NCBI GenBank assembly: GCA_937877075.1
Contig: CALEGD010000065.1
Span: 1 to 64,000 of the forward strand
DNA length: 64,000 bases
Direction: 5' to 3'
DNA from: an uncultured Acholeplasmatales bacterium
Lineage (GTDB): Bacteria; Bacillota_I; Bacilli_A; ML615J-28; CAG-698
A program made the position numbers and the translations under genes. Shown in pieces: positions 45,961 through 54,477 of this stretch (position 1 is its first letter; each line of letters starts with the position of its first letter). The notes below the pieces were generated by a model, which saw only the letters and a list, made by a program, of their open reading frames with translations, was not told the origin of the DNA and ran no database searches.

Positions 45961-47307
45961 TTAACATCTAGTCAAGGCTTTATTTAAGATCACATCTAAG
46001 GCTTGATAGGAGAAATATTTCTTTCCAATTAAAAAGTTTGTCTCAACAATTTTTTCATATTTCTCTTTATCAAATAACAAATCCATCATTCCCCTTGCAC
46101 ATTTTCTGACAATATCTTTGTCAAGCGATAATAAAGGTTTTGTCTTATAATATTTACTTCCTAAGGAAACACCTTCTATTCCATAGTCTTTAAGGTCCTT
46201 TAAAAAGACAGGATATTCATAATACAAAATAGGTTTTCTGGCAAACATCGCTTCCAATAATTGATTTCCCCAACCTTCCAAAATTGAAGGATAAGTCACG
46301 AAATCAGAAATCGTATAACTGTCCCATAAACTGTATTGTTTAGAGGAAGCATAACTCCTGGAATGACCAACAAAAGCATTTATATGCTTAAAACTAATAT
46401 TTTCTTCATTAAGTTTTTGTTGGAGTTTCTGGAAATAACCGCTTCCTAATGATTCATCAAGTCCGGCTAAAACAAAATGAATCTTGCTTTTATCCGTCCA
46501 AATACGTCCATCATATAGAGTTTTCCCAATATATTCACTTTTTATTTCATTCATTTCCTTAATGGTTAAAATTGCAAATTCAATCGCTTTCCGCTCGCTA
46601 ATCCTTGTTGCTTGAAGAGCAATGATATCATTTGGTCCGGCACCGGTTTTTTCTCTTAAATCACGATTAAATTCATCAATTTTCCAAGATTCAACTTCAA
46701 AATCAAAGACATTAGGAACAACAATGGCATCAATATTCTTACGGATTTTAACCTCTTCCTGAGCAATTTTATTAATTACGACATGACGAATATTATCTCC
46801 TACAGGCATAAAATAATTTTCAAGAATCTCATTAACAAACTTACATACCGGATTGCTATATAAAGGTCTCTCCCAATAGAAGTCATGATTATGAGCAAGA
46901 AACTGAACATCTTTCAATTCATGTGCTACCTCGGTAAAAGCAATTCCCGTCGGAAGATGCCAACCTAGACTCCAAATATTATTTGGAATAACCAGATCAA
47001 TTTTATTTCGGAGTATAATTTCTCTTAACTGTTCTTTAATTTTATCCGCATAAGCAAATATTTCTGCTTTTAAAGTCTCCTCATTGGAATAATCAGTTAA
47101 TTCTTTATAACAATTATCTACAAATTTCTTATTAGTTTTTCCTAAATAATGCATTTCCGGAATAACGAAATCTGTCTGTTCACTTTTATTTCCGGATAAG
47201 TAAAAACATGTATGTCCATTTTTTTCAAGTATATATTTCCATTTATCCATTTCCAAAGAAACGCCGTCAGTTTCTCCGACCCGGAAATGTGCCAATAATA
47301 TTTTCAT
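45961..47307 (-). CDS. GT4-like glycosyltransferase (paralogue 2)
   Basis: A 448-residue GT-B glycosyltransferase, clearly related to the one in the GH63 operon: MKILLAHFRVGETDGVSLEMDKW at the N terminus, RISERKAIEFAILTIKEM and DESLGSGYFQKLQQKL in the middle, and EGWGNQLLEAMFARKPILYYEYP at the donor site. The ATG is the second of two adjacent ones, six bases after GGAGG. It is followed by the AraC gene. Donor and acceptor are unknown; the duplicated pair may build two linkages of one saccharide or act on donor variants. Confidence 0.82.
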   Translation of the reverse strand: MKILLAHFRVGETDGVSLEMDKWKYILEKNGHTCFYLSGNKSEQTDFVIPEMHYLGKTNKKFVDNCYKELTDYSNEETLKAEIFAYADKIKEQLREIILRNKIDLVIPNNIWSLGWHLPTGIAFTEVAHELKDVQFLAHNHDFYWERPLYSNPVCKFVNEILENYFMPVGDNIRHVVINKIAQEEVKIRKNIDAIVVPNVFDFEVESWKIDEFNRDLREKTGAGPNDIIALQATRISERKAIEFAILTIKEMNEIKSEYIGKTLYDGRIWTDKSKIHFVLAGLDESLGSGYFQKLQQKLNEENISFKHINAFVGHSRSYASSKQYSLWDSYTISDFVTYPSILEGWGNQLLEAMFARKPILYYEYPVFLKDLKDYGIEGVSLGSKYYKTKPLLSLDKDIVRKCARGMMDLLFDKEKYEKIVETNFLIGKKYFSYQALDVILNKALTRC

Positions 47308-47375
47308 CATTTTCCTCCATTTTTCGTATTCAAATTAATGATAATATAGTTAGTTGTCCTTTTCAAGTTCATCCA

Positions 47376-47407
47376 AACAAAAAAGGAAATCGTGTATAAA
47401 TTTCCTT
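47376..47407 (-). terminator. Terminator of the esterase gene
   Basis: AAGGAAAT and ATTTCCTT flank a nine-base loop; T-rich sequence follows on the minus strand. Confidence 0.7.
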
Positions 47408-47417
47408 ATTTTGTGTA

Positions 47418-48173
47418 TTATTTACTTTTTTGGAAGAGCCAGTCATAAAGTTCTGGCATTTGAAAGGCATTTCTCCAACTGTCATGACCAACATGAGGAA
47501 ATTCCGAGTGCCTGACATCCACCGCACTAACTCTTCTTAGGGCTTCAACCATTCTTCTTGAAGAAGTGGGGTGGACAACATTATCATCAAGTCCATGAAA
47601 AGCATAAAGAGGAACATTCTTAATCAATTCAGCTTTAGTGGGATCGCCTCCGCCACAAATTGCAACGGCAGCAGCAAACAAATCAGGATACTTTGTAATG
47701 ACATAATAGGTAGCAAATCCACCCATTGATAGACCTGATGCATAAATCCGCTTTTTATCTACAGAATATTCATCGATTATTTCCGATAATAAAGCCAAAG
47801 TCAACTGCATGGGAATCGTTTCTAACTCTTCATCAAAATTGAATTCACCCTTAGCCCAGACTTCCGGAGAGCTTCCGACCCATTGCAGATCACTAGGACA
47901 TTGAGGAGCTAAAATAATACATTCATCTTTATACGGAGAAACAAGAATTTGTTTCATGAATATTTCCGCACCATTTACATCAGAAATTTGAGCATAATTA
48001 TCATTTCCTCTTCTTCCGGCTCCATGAAAAAACAAGATTAAACGACAGTTTTTCTCCTGATAACCCTTTGGTAAATATAGTCTGTAAGGAAGACTAATAT
48101 CCCCAGAAATACCAGAATTCTCATATACCCATTTCTCCATTAATTTATCTAAATCTACTTTTTGATAATCCAT
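47418..48173 (-). CDS. Alpha/beta-hydrolase esterase, cytoplasmic
   Basis: A 251-residue hydrolase of the PHB-depolymerase/CE1-like type. Catalytic residues are Ser149 (GLSMGG), Asp196 or Asp197 (FHGLDDNVV) and His230 (VGHDSW), and the oxyanion stretch FFHGAGRRG is near residue 48. There is no signal peptide, so it acts inside the cell, possibly removing acyl groups from imported sugars. It lies upstream of the glycosyltransferase and AraC genes with its own terminator, so shared regulation is likely but not proven. AAAAGGAG is seven bases before the ATG. Confidence 0.85.
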   Translation of the reverse strand: MDYQKVDLDKLMEKWVYENSGISGDISLPYRLYLPKGYQEKNCRLILFFHGAGRRGNDNYAQISDVNGAEIFMKQILVSPYKDECIILAPQCPSDLQWVGSSPEVWAKGEFNFDEELETIPMQLTLALLSEIIDEYSVDKKRIYASGLSMGGFATYYVITKYPDLFAAAVAICGGGDPTKAELIKNVPLYAFHGLDDNVVHPTSSRRMVEALRRVSAVDVRHSEFPHVGHDSWRNAFQMPELYDWLFQKSK

Positions 48174-48618
48174 AATCTTCTCCTTTTAAAATTACAATAA
48201 ATATGATTTATTATTCTGAATACTAGATAATAATACAAAAACTTCATTTAGTGAAAAATATCCACACTACAAAATTTATAAAATCCTAAACGTAAATTTA
48301 AACAATAGATATTTTACATATTTGATTGATAGTTTTCAAAAAAATAACATTTAATATTATACCAAATTCCAGATAAAAAAGAAAGTGCAACGATAATAAG
48401 CCTATCCTTTATTCATATATATGAGTTAAGACAAAAGGAAAGTATTCCATTAATCGATGCTATCGCGCTTCCTTTCGGAATCATAATACTAAAATAAAAG
48501 AGTTAAAAAAGAAAAATTTAAAAGATAAATAAAAAGGTTTTAATAATAAAATTTAAAATTTCTATTTTGTAATTAATTGAAATTTTAATTTATAATTGAC
48601 AAAATCACAAGTGTTCAG
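48174..48618. other. Noncoding stretch without identified features
   Basis: About 440 bp of AT-rich sequence between the esterase start and the toxin-antitoxin promoter. A long-loop repeat, AAAGGAA...TTCCTTT (about 48,437-48,480), could be a weak terminator, but no RNA gene or frame stands out. Confidence 0.5.
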
Positions 48619-48647
48619 TTGATATTATAGTATAATTATGATATAAT
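48619..48647 (+). promoter_or_regulatory. Promoter of the toxin-antitoxin pair
   Basis: TTGATA and TATAAT are separated by exactly 17 bp, 33 bases before the antitoxin start. The AT-rich surroundings contain repeated TATAAT-like strings that could be the antitoxin operator. Confidence 0.7.
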
Positions 48648-48680
48648 AGCATTAGAATATTGCTATGAAGGAGTGGAATT

Positions 48681-48950
48681 ATGAATATTAGACCATCTGC
48701 TGATATTAGACAAAAATATAATGAAATTTCAAATTTATGTAAAAAAACCGCAAAACCTGTTTTTCTAACAAAGAATGGAACAGGGGATTTAGTTGTTATG
48801 GATATTGAAACATATAACAGAAGGGAACTTTTATTAAAGCTCCGTGAAGAATTGTTGACGGTTGAAGAGGATCGCATTGCCGGAAGACTAGGTTCTAGTG
48901 TTGATGATCTTAATACATATTTAAACAATATTATCAAAGAGGCTAAATAA
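48681..48950 (+). CDS. Type II antitoxin, Phd/YefM family
   Basis: An 89-residue antitoxin. The N-terminal DNA-binding part MNIRPSADIRQKYNEIS with LTKNGTGDLVVMDIETYN is the standard Phd/YefM signature; the C-terminal part should wrap the toxin. AAGGAG is seven bases upstream. Its TAA overlaps the toxin ATG by one base (TAATG), the usual coupling in these operons. It probably represses its own promoter together with the toxin. Confidence 0.88.
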   Translation: MNIRPSADIRQKYNEISNLCKKTAKPVFLTKNGTGDLVVMDIETYNRRELLLKLREELLTVEEDRIAGRLGSSVDDLNTYLNNIIKEAK

Positions 48951-49252
48951 TGTATCGGATAATCATTTCCGAGAAGGCCAAAAAAATGATTTCCGAATGC
49001 ATTGCTTTTATGGCTAATGTAGATAAAGATGCTGCAATCAAAACGAAAGACTCAATAATCAATGGAATTAATTCTTTAAATATGTTTCCTGAAAGATTTC
49101 CTTTTTTAAATGTTGATTATATTCCGAAAAATAAGTATCATAAAATGTTTATTGAAAAGTGGTATCTTGTTTTATACCAAAAAAAAGATAATCATATTTA
49201 TATTGATTATATTTTAGATTGCAGGCAAGACTATCGCTTTTTAGTTGAATAG
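48950..49252 (+). CDS. Type II toxin, RelE/ParE superfamily
   Basis: A 100-residue protein of the RelE/ParE fold: SEKAKKMISECIAFMANVDKDAA, then MFPERFPFLN, then KMFIEKWYLVLYQKK and YIDYILDCRQDYRFLVE, where the C-terminal Arg/Tyr residues are typical. It could be a ribosome-dependent mRNA endonuclease (RelE) or a gyrase inhibitor (ParE); the sequence leaves this open, with the ILDCRQDY end leaning to RelE/ParE of the Firmicutes. The partner is encoded directly upstream. A terminator follows. Confidence 0.85.
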   Translation: MYRIIISEKAKKMISECIAFMANVDKDAAIKTKDSIINGINSLNMFPERFPFLNVDYIPKNKYHKMFIEKWYLVLYQKKDNHIYIDYILDCRQDYRFLVE

Positions 49253-49318
49253 TAATATGAACACTTTTTTTAGTGCGCTAAAATTTAAGAGTAATCAACA
49301 CACATCTTAAAAATAAAG

Positions 49319-49364
49319 AAAAGCCGATTGTATCAGACTAAGTCTAACTAAGATTGGCTTTTTT
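49319..49364. terminator. Terminator behind the toxin gene
   Basis: AAAGCC and GGCTTT close a long stem-loop that contains an inner AGACT/AGTCT arm. T6 follows on the plus strand and T-rich sequence on the minus strand. Confidence 0.7.
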
Positions 49365-49436
49365 CTTTGTTTTGAGCTGTTTAAAATATATTTATTTATA
49401 GCTCCATTCATTCTTATCAAAACATCATAATCAATC

Positions 49437-50288
49437 TTAATCCAAGATAAGAACTTTAGGGGTTTCAGTGATTGTAAAAGTGGAGCTATTGATACGATAG
49501 GTATTTGAAGCATTGCCTTCAATCTGAAGGGGATTTGTGAAAAACAGTTCACTAACACCTTTTACTTTAACTCCTAAAATACTAAGTATCTCAATATCAA
49601 TTTCTATTTTAGAAAAGTCATTAATTTTGCTGGAAACAAAGAAATCACTGTCTTTAGGAACAATCAAATTGATGATGACATTATTCCTTTTAGTTGTTTC
49701 ATTATGCAAAATATAAGCCGGGCTTCCATCTATCCCTTGAGGAGGAAAAAAAGTATAACTTACTCCATCACGCATAAATCTTAATTTATTGAAACTAATC
49801 GCCGAAACAATTTTCCCTTCAACAATCCGAAAGGGTATTTTCAAAGAAATATAAGTGAAGCTTTGAGGGTTTTTCAATACATTTTCTTCTTCGACTCGCT
49901 CTTCAAGCATATGAAAATTAAAACTCTGCTGCATAATGTACTTTTCAACATAACGTATTGATTCATCATAAATCAATAGCCGATCCATAAACTCAATAAT
50001 TGAATAATTGTTTGATGCAAACTGCACTTCGCGAAATAATTCAGCTCTTTTATTTGCATCTTCATTTGCTTGGGAAATCGTTCGGTTGTGTTTGAAAATC
50101 AACAAACTAAATACACTGCTCGAACAAAAGGAAGCAAAAGCAACAAATAAGGTTGCAACTCGAATTCCAATCACATTAAAAGCCTTCTCCATATAATCGC
50201 CAAATAAAAGTATTAAAACAGCCACACCAAAAACAAAGGTACTGATGATTATCATGATAGTAAGGATATTATATTTGCTATTTTTCAT
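49437..50288 (-). CDS. Membrane-anchored hypothetical protein with two N-terminal helices
   Basis: A 283-residue protein with helices at about residues 9-31 and 40-64, followed by a helical stretch (about 70-110) and a beta-rich cytoplasmic or extracellular domain to the end. No family recognised. The ATG at MKNSKYN is preferred over an upstream TTG, because GGAG lies six bases in front. No operon partner is apparent: it converges on the toxin gene and is preceded by a decayed small gene. Function unknown. Confidence 0.6.
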   Translation of the reverse strand: MKNSKYNILTIMIIISTFVFGVAVLILLFGDYMEKAFNVIGIRVATLFVAFASFCSSSVFSLLIFKHNRTISQANEDANKRAELFREVQFASNNYSIIEFMDRLLIYDESIRYVEKYIMQQSFNFHMLEERVEEENVLKNPQSFTYISLKIPFRIVEGKIVSAISFNKLRFMRDGVSYTFFPPQGIDGSPAYILHNETTKRNNVIINLIVPKDSDFFVSSKINDFSKIEIDIEILSILGVKVKGVSELFFTNPLQIEGNASNTYRINSSTFTITETPKVLILD

Positions 50289-50341
50289 ATTCTTCTCCAA
50301 AAATAATTATAAAGTTAACTTTTTAAATTAAAACAAAGGCA

Positions 50342-50553
50342 TTATTCTTCCTTTTTCCAATATACAAGATGCAATATATCATTAGCAGCAATGAAAGCAA
50401 AAACATAAATGGCGATTATGAAAAACATCATAAAAGTAAAAACAAGGCCAAAAATCGTAATTAGACTTATAATGATAATAATTATATTATACAAATTAAA
50501 CTAATTCGATGAAAGCCACTTTTTTCAACAAAGTTTATATTATCCTTAAACAT
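50342..50553 (-). pseudogene. Frameshifted small membrane protein remnant
   Basis: An ATG opens MFKDNINFVEKSGFHRIS and stops after 23 codons. Out of phase, a hydrophobic frame continues through LITIFGLVFTFMMFF to WKKEE and TAA. Together they would make a two-helix protein of about 65 residues. The neighbouring 283-residue membrane protein lies downstream. Confidence 0.35.
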
Positions 50554-50665
50554 TTTAATCACTCATAATAATTATAATTTAAAATAATAAAAATCATTGA
50601 TATTTTGTGATACTTTAACAAAGTTAACTAAAATATGCAAATTAAGAATCTAATAAGTTAAGAAC

Positions 50666-51037
50666 TTAACTTTTTATAACAATCCATACAATAAGTCCTA
50701 TTAGGCAGAGCCATAAAGTTATAATTGGAATTGCTAAATACCATTTGTGTGGTTTTCCTTCCTTCCAAACTTCTTTTGCTTCTTCTTCAAATGAATCCCA
50801 CACTTCCTGTGAAATCATCTTCATTGTAATCCAAACCATAATCGGTAAAAAAATTAAATCATCCAAATACCCTAAAACAGGTATAAAATCTGGAATTAGA
50901 TCAACTGGTGATAAAGCATAGGCAACTGTTATAGCGGCCACAATCTTTGCGTACCAAGGTGTCTTCGATGACTTCATGGCTATATAAACTTGTGCTGACT
51001 TAATTTTTAATACTTTCATTTTCTCTTTAATAGACAC
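50666..51037 (-). CDS. DUF1232 (YkvA-like) membrane protein
   Basis: A 123-residue protein with the DUF1232 core TPWYAKIVAAITVAYALSPVDLIPDFIPVLGYLDD, whose SPxDxIPDxxPxxGxxDD motif defines the family, then a second hydrophobic helix and a C-terminal one. The family is widespread and has no assigned function. It starts at a GTG after GGTGGTG. One of the four repeat elements described below lies directly upstream of the start. Confidence 0.85.
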   Translation of the reverse strand: MSIKEKMKVLKIKSAQVYIAMKSSKTPWYAKIVAAITVAYALSPVDLIPDFIPVLGYLDDLIFLPIMVWITMKMISQEVWDSFEEEAKEVWKEGKPHKWYLAIPIITLWLCLIGLIVWIVIKS

Positions 51038-51048
51038 TTTATCACCAC

Positions 51049-51071
51049 CGATAAATTACAATATATCGCTC
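51049..51071 (-). promoter_or_regulatory. Shared upstream element, copy 1
   Basis: On the minus strand GAGCGATATATTGTAATTTA, ending TCG. It lies 12 bases upstream of the DUF1232 start. It differs from copy 2 at four positions. Confidence 0.45.
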
Positions 51072-51248
51072 TGTTAAATTTTTTAGTTATCGCCAATAAT
51101 ATAATTTTTGAAATCTGATATTACTTTTTCTAATTCAGAGTATAATTTTTCGAACATTATCAATGATGCTTATTTATAAAAATTAAAGTATGTTCTTATT
51201 CCATATGTATCAATTAAATATCTAGTAAATGCACTATTTGTGTTTAAT

Positions 51249-51271
51249 AGACAAATTGGAATATATCGCTC
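51249..51271 (-). promoter_or_regulatory. Shared upstream element, copy 2
   Basis: On the minus strand GAGCGATATATTCCAATTTG, ending TCT, lying downstream of the broken lipoprotein gene and about 210 bp upstream of the DUF1232 gene. Confidence 0.45.
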
Positions 51272-51309
51272 GACTTATATTTTCTAATTTTATCTTTCTA
51301 GAAATACGA

Positions 51310-51711
51310 TTAGTTATTTTGTCCGACTTTACTGTAATCAATATTTGTTTTTTTAATAGACACATAGTTTGTATTTGTTTTAGCATTTTCCAAATAAATA
51401 TAATTATTTACGAAATAGAAGATTGTAGGATCACCATTGTTTGTATTAACATAAACAATCAAACTTGCATTCATTATTTTATCATTTATATTAGAATCAG
51501 TAATTTTATATTTAACATCCAAATGCTGATAAAATTTACTTTCAAATTCCCAGACATAGGACTGACTGAGCTATGGAAGTGTTACAGCCTGCACTTTCAA
51601 TGTTTTCTATTTCAAAGCCAGCTGCTTCGTATAAAGACATACCTTCTTTTTTACATGCTGTCAATCCAAACATAACAATAAAGATAATTAAAAACACAAC
51701 AATCCTTTTCA
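51310..51711 (-). pseudogene. Frameshifted lipoprotein gene
   Basis: The ATG, six bases after AGGAGG, begins MKRIVVFLIIFIVMFG and the lipobox LTACKK. The frame runs about 50 codons and then stops shortly after a one-base phase change near 51,555-51,570. The other phase continues YVWEFESKFYQHLDVKYKITDSN to GQNN and TAA. The repaired product would be a lipoprotein of about 133 residues with no recognised family. A sequencing error is possible. Shared upstream elements flank the gene on both sides. Confidence 0.6.
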
Positions 51712-51752
51712 TTTGATACCTCCTCTATAAATTATCTAAATTCCTATTAGTT

Positions 51753-51774
51753 AGACAAATTGGAATATCGTTCC
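51753..51774 (-). promoter_or_regulatory. Shared upstream element, copy 3
   Basis: GGAACGATATTCCAATTTGTCT on the minus strand, ending in a -35-like TTGTCT 16 bp ahead of GATAAT, directly upstream of the lipoprotein gene. Confidence 0.5.
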
Positions 51775-51791
51775 ATTAATACTAGATTATA

Positions 51792-52253
51792 TTAACCAAT
51801 CATAAGATCCATCTCGATAACTTTAATACCTTTGCCCCTAAAATATTTTATATATTCAGCCTTCTTTATATTTGAGTTTTCTATTAGAAAATGAAATGAT
51901 TTTTTAATTCCACCTATTGTGTAAATTGTCGTATCAAAAGATCCATAGTAAGTATTTATCTTAATTTTTTTAATTTCTTTAACATTGAAAAAATACACTG
52001 ATTTTCTTTTATAAAAATAGATTTTTTCATCACATATTTTTATAGCTACATTCGGTTGGAAGAATAAATGAATTGAAAATATAATAAGGATACTAGAAGA
52101 AAGTAAAATTATTAGATTATAAAATATTATATTATTACCAAATAATTTTGACATCGAAAAAAATATACTCGATGAAATAAGAATGATAGCCGGAATAATC
52201 AAAAATAGAATTTGTTTTTTTGAATTTATTGCAATGTATTCATTATGAACCAT
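51792..52253 (-). CDS. Two-helix membrane protein with a PH-like C-terminal domain
   Basis: A 153-residue protein: two helices at about residues 14-36 and 42-66, then about 80 residues of alternating beta pattern (IKICDEKIYFYKRKSVYFFNVKEIKKIKI...) that resembles bacterial PH-like domains. Assignment rests on layout only. CGGAG is nine bases before the ATG. It is flanked by copies 3 and 4 of the shared element. Function unknown. Confidence 0.55.
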   Translation of the reverse strand: MVHNEYIAINSKKQILFLIIPAIILISSSIFFSMSKLFGNNIIFYNLIILLSSSILIIFSIHLFFQPNVAIKICDEKIYFYKRKSVYFFNVKEIKKIKINTYYGSFDTTIYTIGGIKKSFHFLIENSNIKKAEYIKYFRGKGIKVIEMDLMIG

Positions 52254-52309
52254 AAACTTTCTCCGTTCTAAGCTTTATTATATATTAATGATAAATTGCT
52301 ATTAATCCC

Positions 52310-52330
52310 GCGACAAATTGGAAGTTATCA
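52310..52330 (-). promoter_or_regulatory. Shared upstream element, copy 4 (partial)
   Basis: On the minus strand GATAACTTCCAATTTGTCGC. TTGTCG stands 17 bp ahead of TATCAT, 57 bases upstream of the PH-like gene. Only the TTCCAATTTGTC half is conserved. Confidence 0.4.
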
Positions 52331-52489
52331 AACTATACATGATTCAACTTTTTCTCTTCTTCTTGTTATGTAAAAAATTACAATAGATTATTTCAACTAT
52401 TTCTTTACTAGTAACATCTCTATAAAGGACAACAGCAAAAATACTAGCGTTTTAATAAAGCTAACTTTGCATCTTTTTCTAACAAACGG

Positions 52490-52711
52490 TCATTGTCTCA
52501 TTCTGGTCGCAAAAATATATTTTTCAGCAGTACTTTTAGTACAAATATTTGAACCAAAATTACCATTAATGAATCCGTCATACAAGAATTGTGCTAACCA
52601 AATATATGCACCTTGTTCAAGGTTTCTTTCGTAAACTCCAGTAATTCCTACTTTACTAACCATAAAGTTAGTTTGATACGTAAGTAGTCCAAGATCATTT
52701 AACTCATACAA
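52490..52711 (-). pseudogene. Short hypothetical frame, probably a decayed gene
   Basis: A 73-codon frame, MYELNDLGLLTYQTNFM and onward, without a ribosome site. Just upstream, a well-sited ATG at 52,798 opens a 23-codon frame that stops. The two would need one or two lesions to join. Nothing recognised; the many aromatic residues suggest a folded small domain, such as those of immunity or toxin proteins. Confidence 0.3.
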
Positions 52712-52865
52712 ACACTAAAACTCATTTTTAACGATAAAAACAACTCCTTGGAAATGAAACATCTCATTGTTTTTAAACACTTTATTTAAACTAATCATTT
52801 ATTTAACCCTTCTTTTTATTTTAAGTACTTAATAATACTAGTACTTATTTACAATTACAATGTTC

Positions 52866-53180
52866 TTATACATTCTCTAGAGTAAACATTAAACTTGATA
52901 GCCACATTCCAGATCGATATTTGAAAATTACTTTATCTTTTTCTCTAATTAACTCATCTGTATACCTATTGTATTCATAATCCTTAATCATTATATCAAC
53001 TACTTTTTCAAACATTTTCGAAGCTTCGGAGTAATTTACTATTGTTAACATATCATTTTTCACTATTGTCCAACCAGGTCCTTTATACATTGCATTAATA
53101 TTTCTAATGTCTTTATCATTAATATTCATACTTTTTGAAACATTAACCCCGCTACCCTCCATATGAATTATATAACCCAT
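52866..53180 (-). CDS. Hypothetical protein, 104 residues
   Basis: A soluble 104-residue protein beginning MGYIIHMEGSGVNVSKSM, preceded by AAAGGAG. It lies 20 bp behind the next hypothetical gene and is likely cotranscribed. No helix or signal peptide. It resembles nothing I know; small soluble pairs like this often belong to polymorphic-toxin immunity loci or prophage cargo, but there is no direct support. Confidence 0.5.
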   Translation of the reverse strand: MGYIIHMEGSGVNVSKSMNINDKDIRNINAMYKGPGWTIVKNDMLTIVNYSEASKMFEKVVDIMIKDYEYNRYTDELIREKDKVIFKYRSGMWLSSLMFTLENV

Positions 53181-53200
53181 GTATTTACTCCTTTCACTTA

Positions 53201-53710
53201 TTAAAACATTGGTCCAATTACATTTGTAAAATGACCATCTATCAATCCTCTTAAACCATCAATGATTTCATTCGTAGAAACCAAGTAGTCATCATAATCC
53301 ACTTGTAGTAATGCTACTGATTTATGTTGATTTAGTTGTAACCTAACATTAAATCCATCCCTCATAACAATATTATCTAATATAAAATTCATTGCTTGGT
53401 TATAATTAGAATTATTAATCTTTTTTTGATTTTTCACATCATAAACATAAAAAGGATCACCATCAACAGCAGGATTCAAATCTCTAATTTCAAGTAACTT
53501 TCCATCAATGCTAAAGAATATTTCATAAAATGCTTTATATCTATTGCTGTGCACATTTTCTCTGAAATACACATACAGTAAACTATTAATACCAGTTTTT
53601 AATTCAGAGAACTCCCTAAAAGAATTATCAATAAATGTCATCCTACCTTCACTTAATGCTATTTGATCCATCATGACTGAATGACTCGCATACCACTTAA
53701 ACCTATCCAT
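53201..53710 (-). CDS. Hypothetical protein, 169 residues
   Basis: A soluble 169-residue protein with an alpha/beta pattern (MDRFKWYASHSVMMDQIAL, later LLQVDYDDYLVSTNEIIDGL). AAAGGCGG lies eight bases before the ATG. It forms a pair with the next gene. No conserved motif recognised. Accessory surroundings (IS end, phage fragment, toxin-antitoxin) suggest horizontal origin. Confidence 0.5.
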   Translation of the reverse strand: MDRFKWYASHSVMMDQIALSEGRMTFIDNSFREFSELKTGINSLLYVYFRENVHSNRYKAFYEIFFSIDGKLLEIRDLNPAVDGDPFYVYDVKNQKKINNSNYNQAMNFILDNIVMRDGFNVRLQLNQHKSVALLQVDYDDYLVSTNEIIDGLRGLIDGHFTNVIGPMF

Positions 53711-54000
53711 ATACTATTTTCCGCCTTTCTTATTGTAAAATCTAAAACCTATTATTTTCCCTAATTAATTCATTGAACATCGACATTTAATCTTCTTAAA
53801 TCTATAATAGTACTATAAATTACTATTTAATGAGCTATCATCTCATTAAAATTATATCATTATTTAATCAATAAAACTACTTAGTTTTTTTATTATGAAA
53901 ATTATGGAGGAACCAAAAATAAAACATCTTTATTTTACTGAGTTTTTTATAAGTAAAAGAAACCCGTTTCCATATCACAAATTAATTGACTAAAACGCTA
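53711..54000. other. Noncoding stretch before the IS fragment
   Basis: AT-rich sequence with no ribosome-sited frame on either strand. It ends at the IS border. Confidence 0.5.
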
Positions 54001-54300
54001 GAGGCTGCTGAAAAAGAATACTGTTTTTGGCATCAATGTTGAAAACCCAAAAATAAAACCGGAATGTGAACACAACAGTTCAAATATTCCGGTTTTTATA
54101 TTTTAAAAATAGTGTAACCAAGATAATCAGTTTGTTTTCTTGGCTTTTTCTTCCCCTATTGTTATTATTCTTTAATGGGCATTGCCTTCTCGAAAATGTC
54201 TTTTATGTATTGTTTCGTTTGTTTGGGTATGCTTTTATTTTAAGCAAATATTTCTTTATCTAGATTCTCTGCTGTACAATTGAGCATTTTCTTAAATTGA
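54001..54300 (-). mobile_element. Terminal fragment of an insertion sequence
   Basis: The left border GAGGCTGCTGAAAAA resembles the terminal inverted repeat of IS1182/IS4-type elements. Inside lies a terminator-like hairpin, then on the minus strand a broken frame with a basic end (IPKQTKQYIKDIFEKAM, then KKKPRKQTDYLGYT) that fits a transposase C terminus with stops. The other end is not found. A hydrophobic frame on the plus strand is antisense to this. Confidence 0.4.
54055..54097. terminator. Hairpin inside the IS fragment
   Basis: AAAACCGGAAT and ATTCCGGTTTT form an 11-bp stem, with GAAC/GTTC pairing in the loop. T-rich sequence follows on both strands. Confidence 0.6.
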
Positions 54301-54477
54301 AACATATCTAAGAAACCCTGAAGATGTTTTATTGTCAATTATATTTTAACTTGTAATTTAAGATATGCAAGTACAAAGTGAATTTTTTTGCCATTAATGG
54401 CATTTTATTTCAGTTTCCGACATCTAAAAGTAGTGAACACTCATTTAAAAGTGGTTTATTTCAATTTAGATAGTTTT

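Noticed and set aside
48437..48480. AAAGGAA/TTCCTTT inverted repeat as a terminator
   Set aside because: The loop is long and no gene ends close to it on the matching strand.
51229..51675. A 148-codon frame on the plus strand
   Set aside because: It lies antisense to the frameshifted lipoprotein gene, has no ribosome site, and its Ile/Phe/Cys-rich composition is that of a complementary-strand reading.
54066..54263. A hydrophobic 65-codon plus-strand frame
   Set aside because: It lies inside the IS fragment, opposite the basic transposase-like end, and begins within the hairpin.
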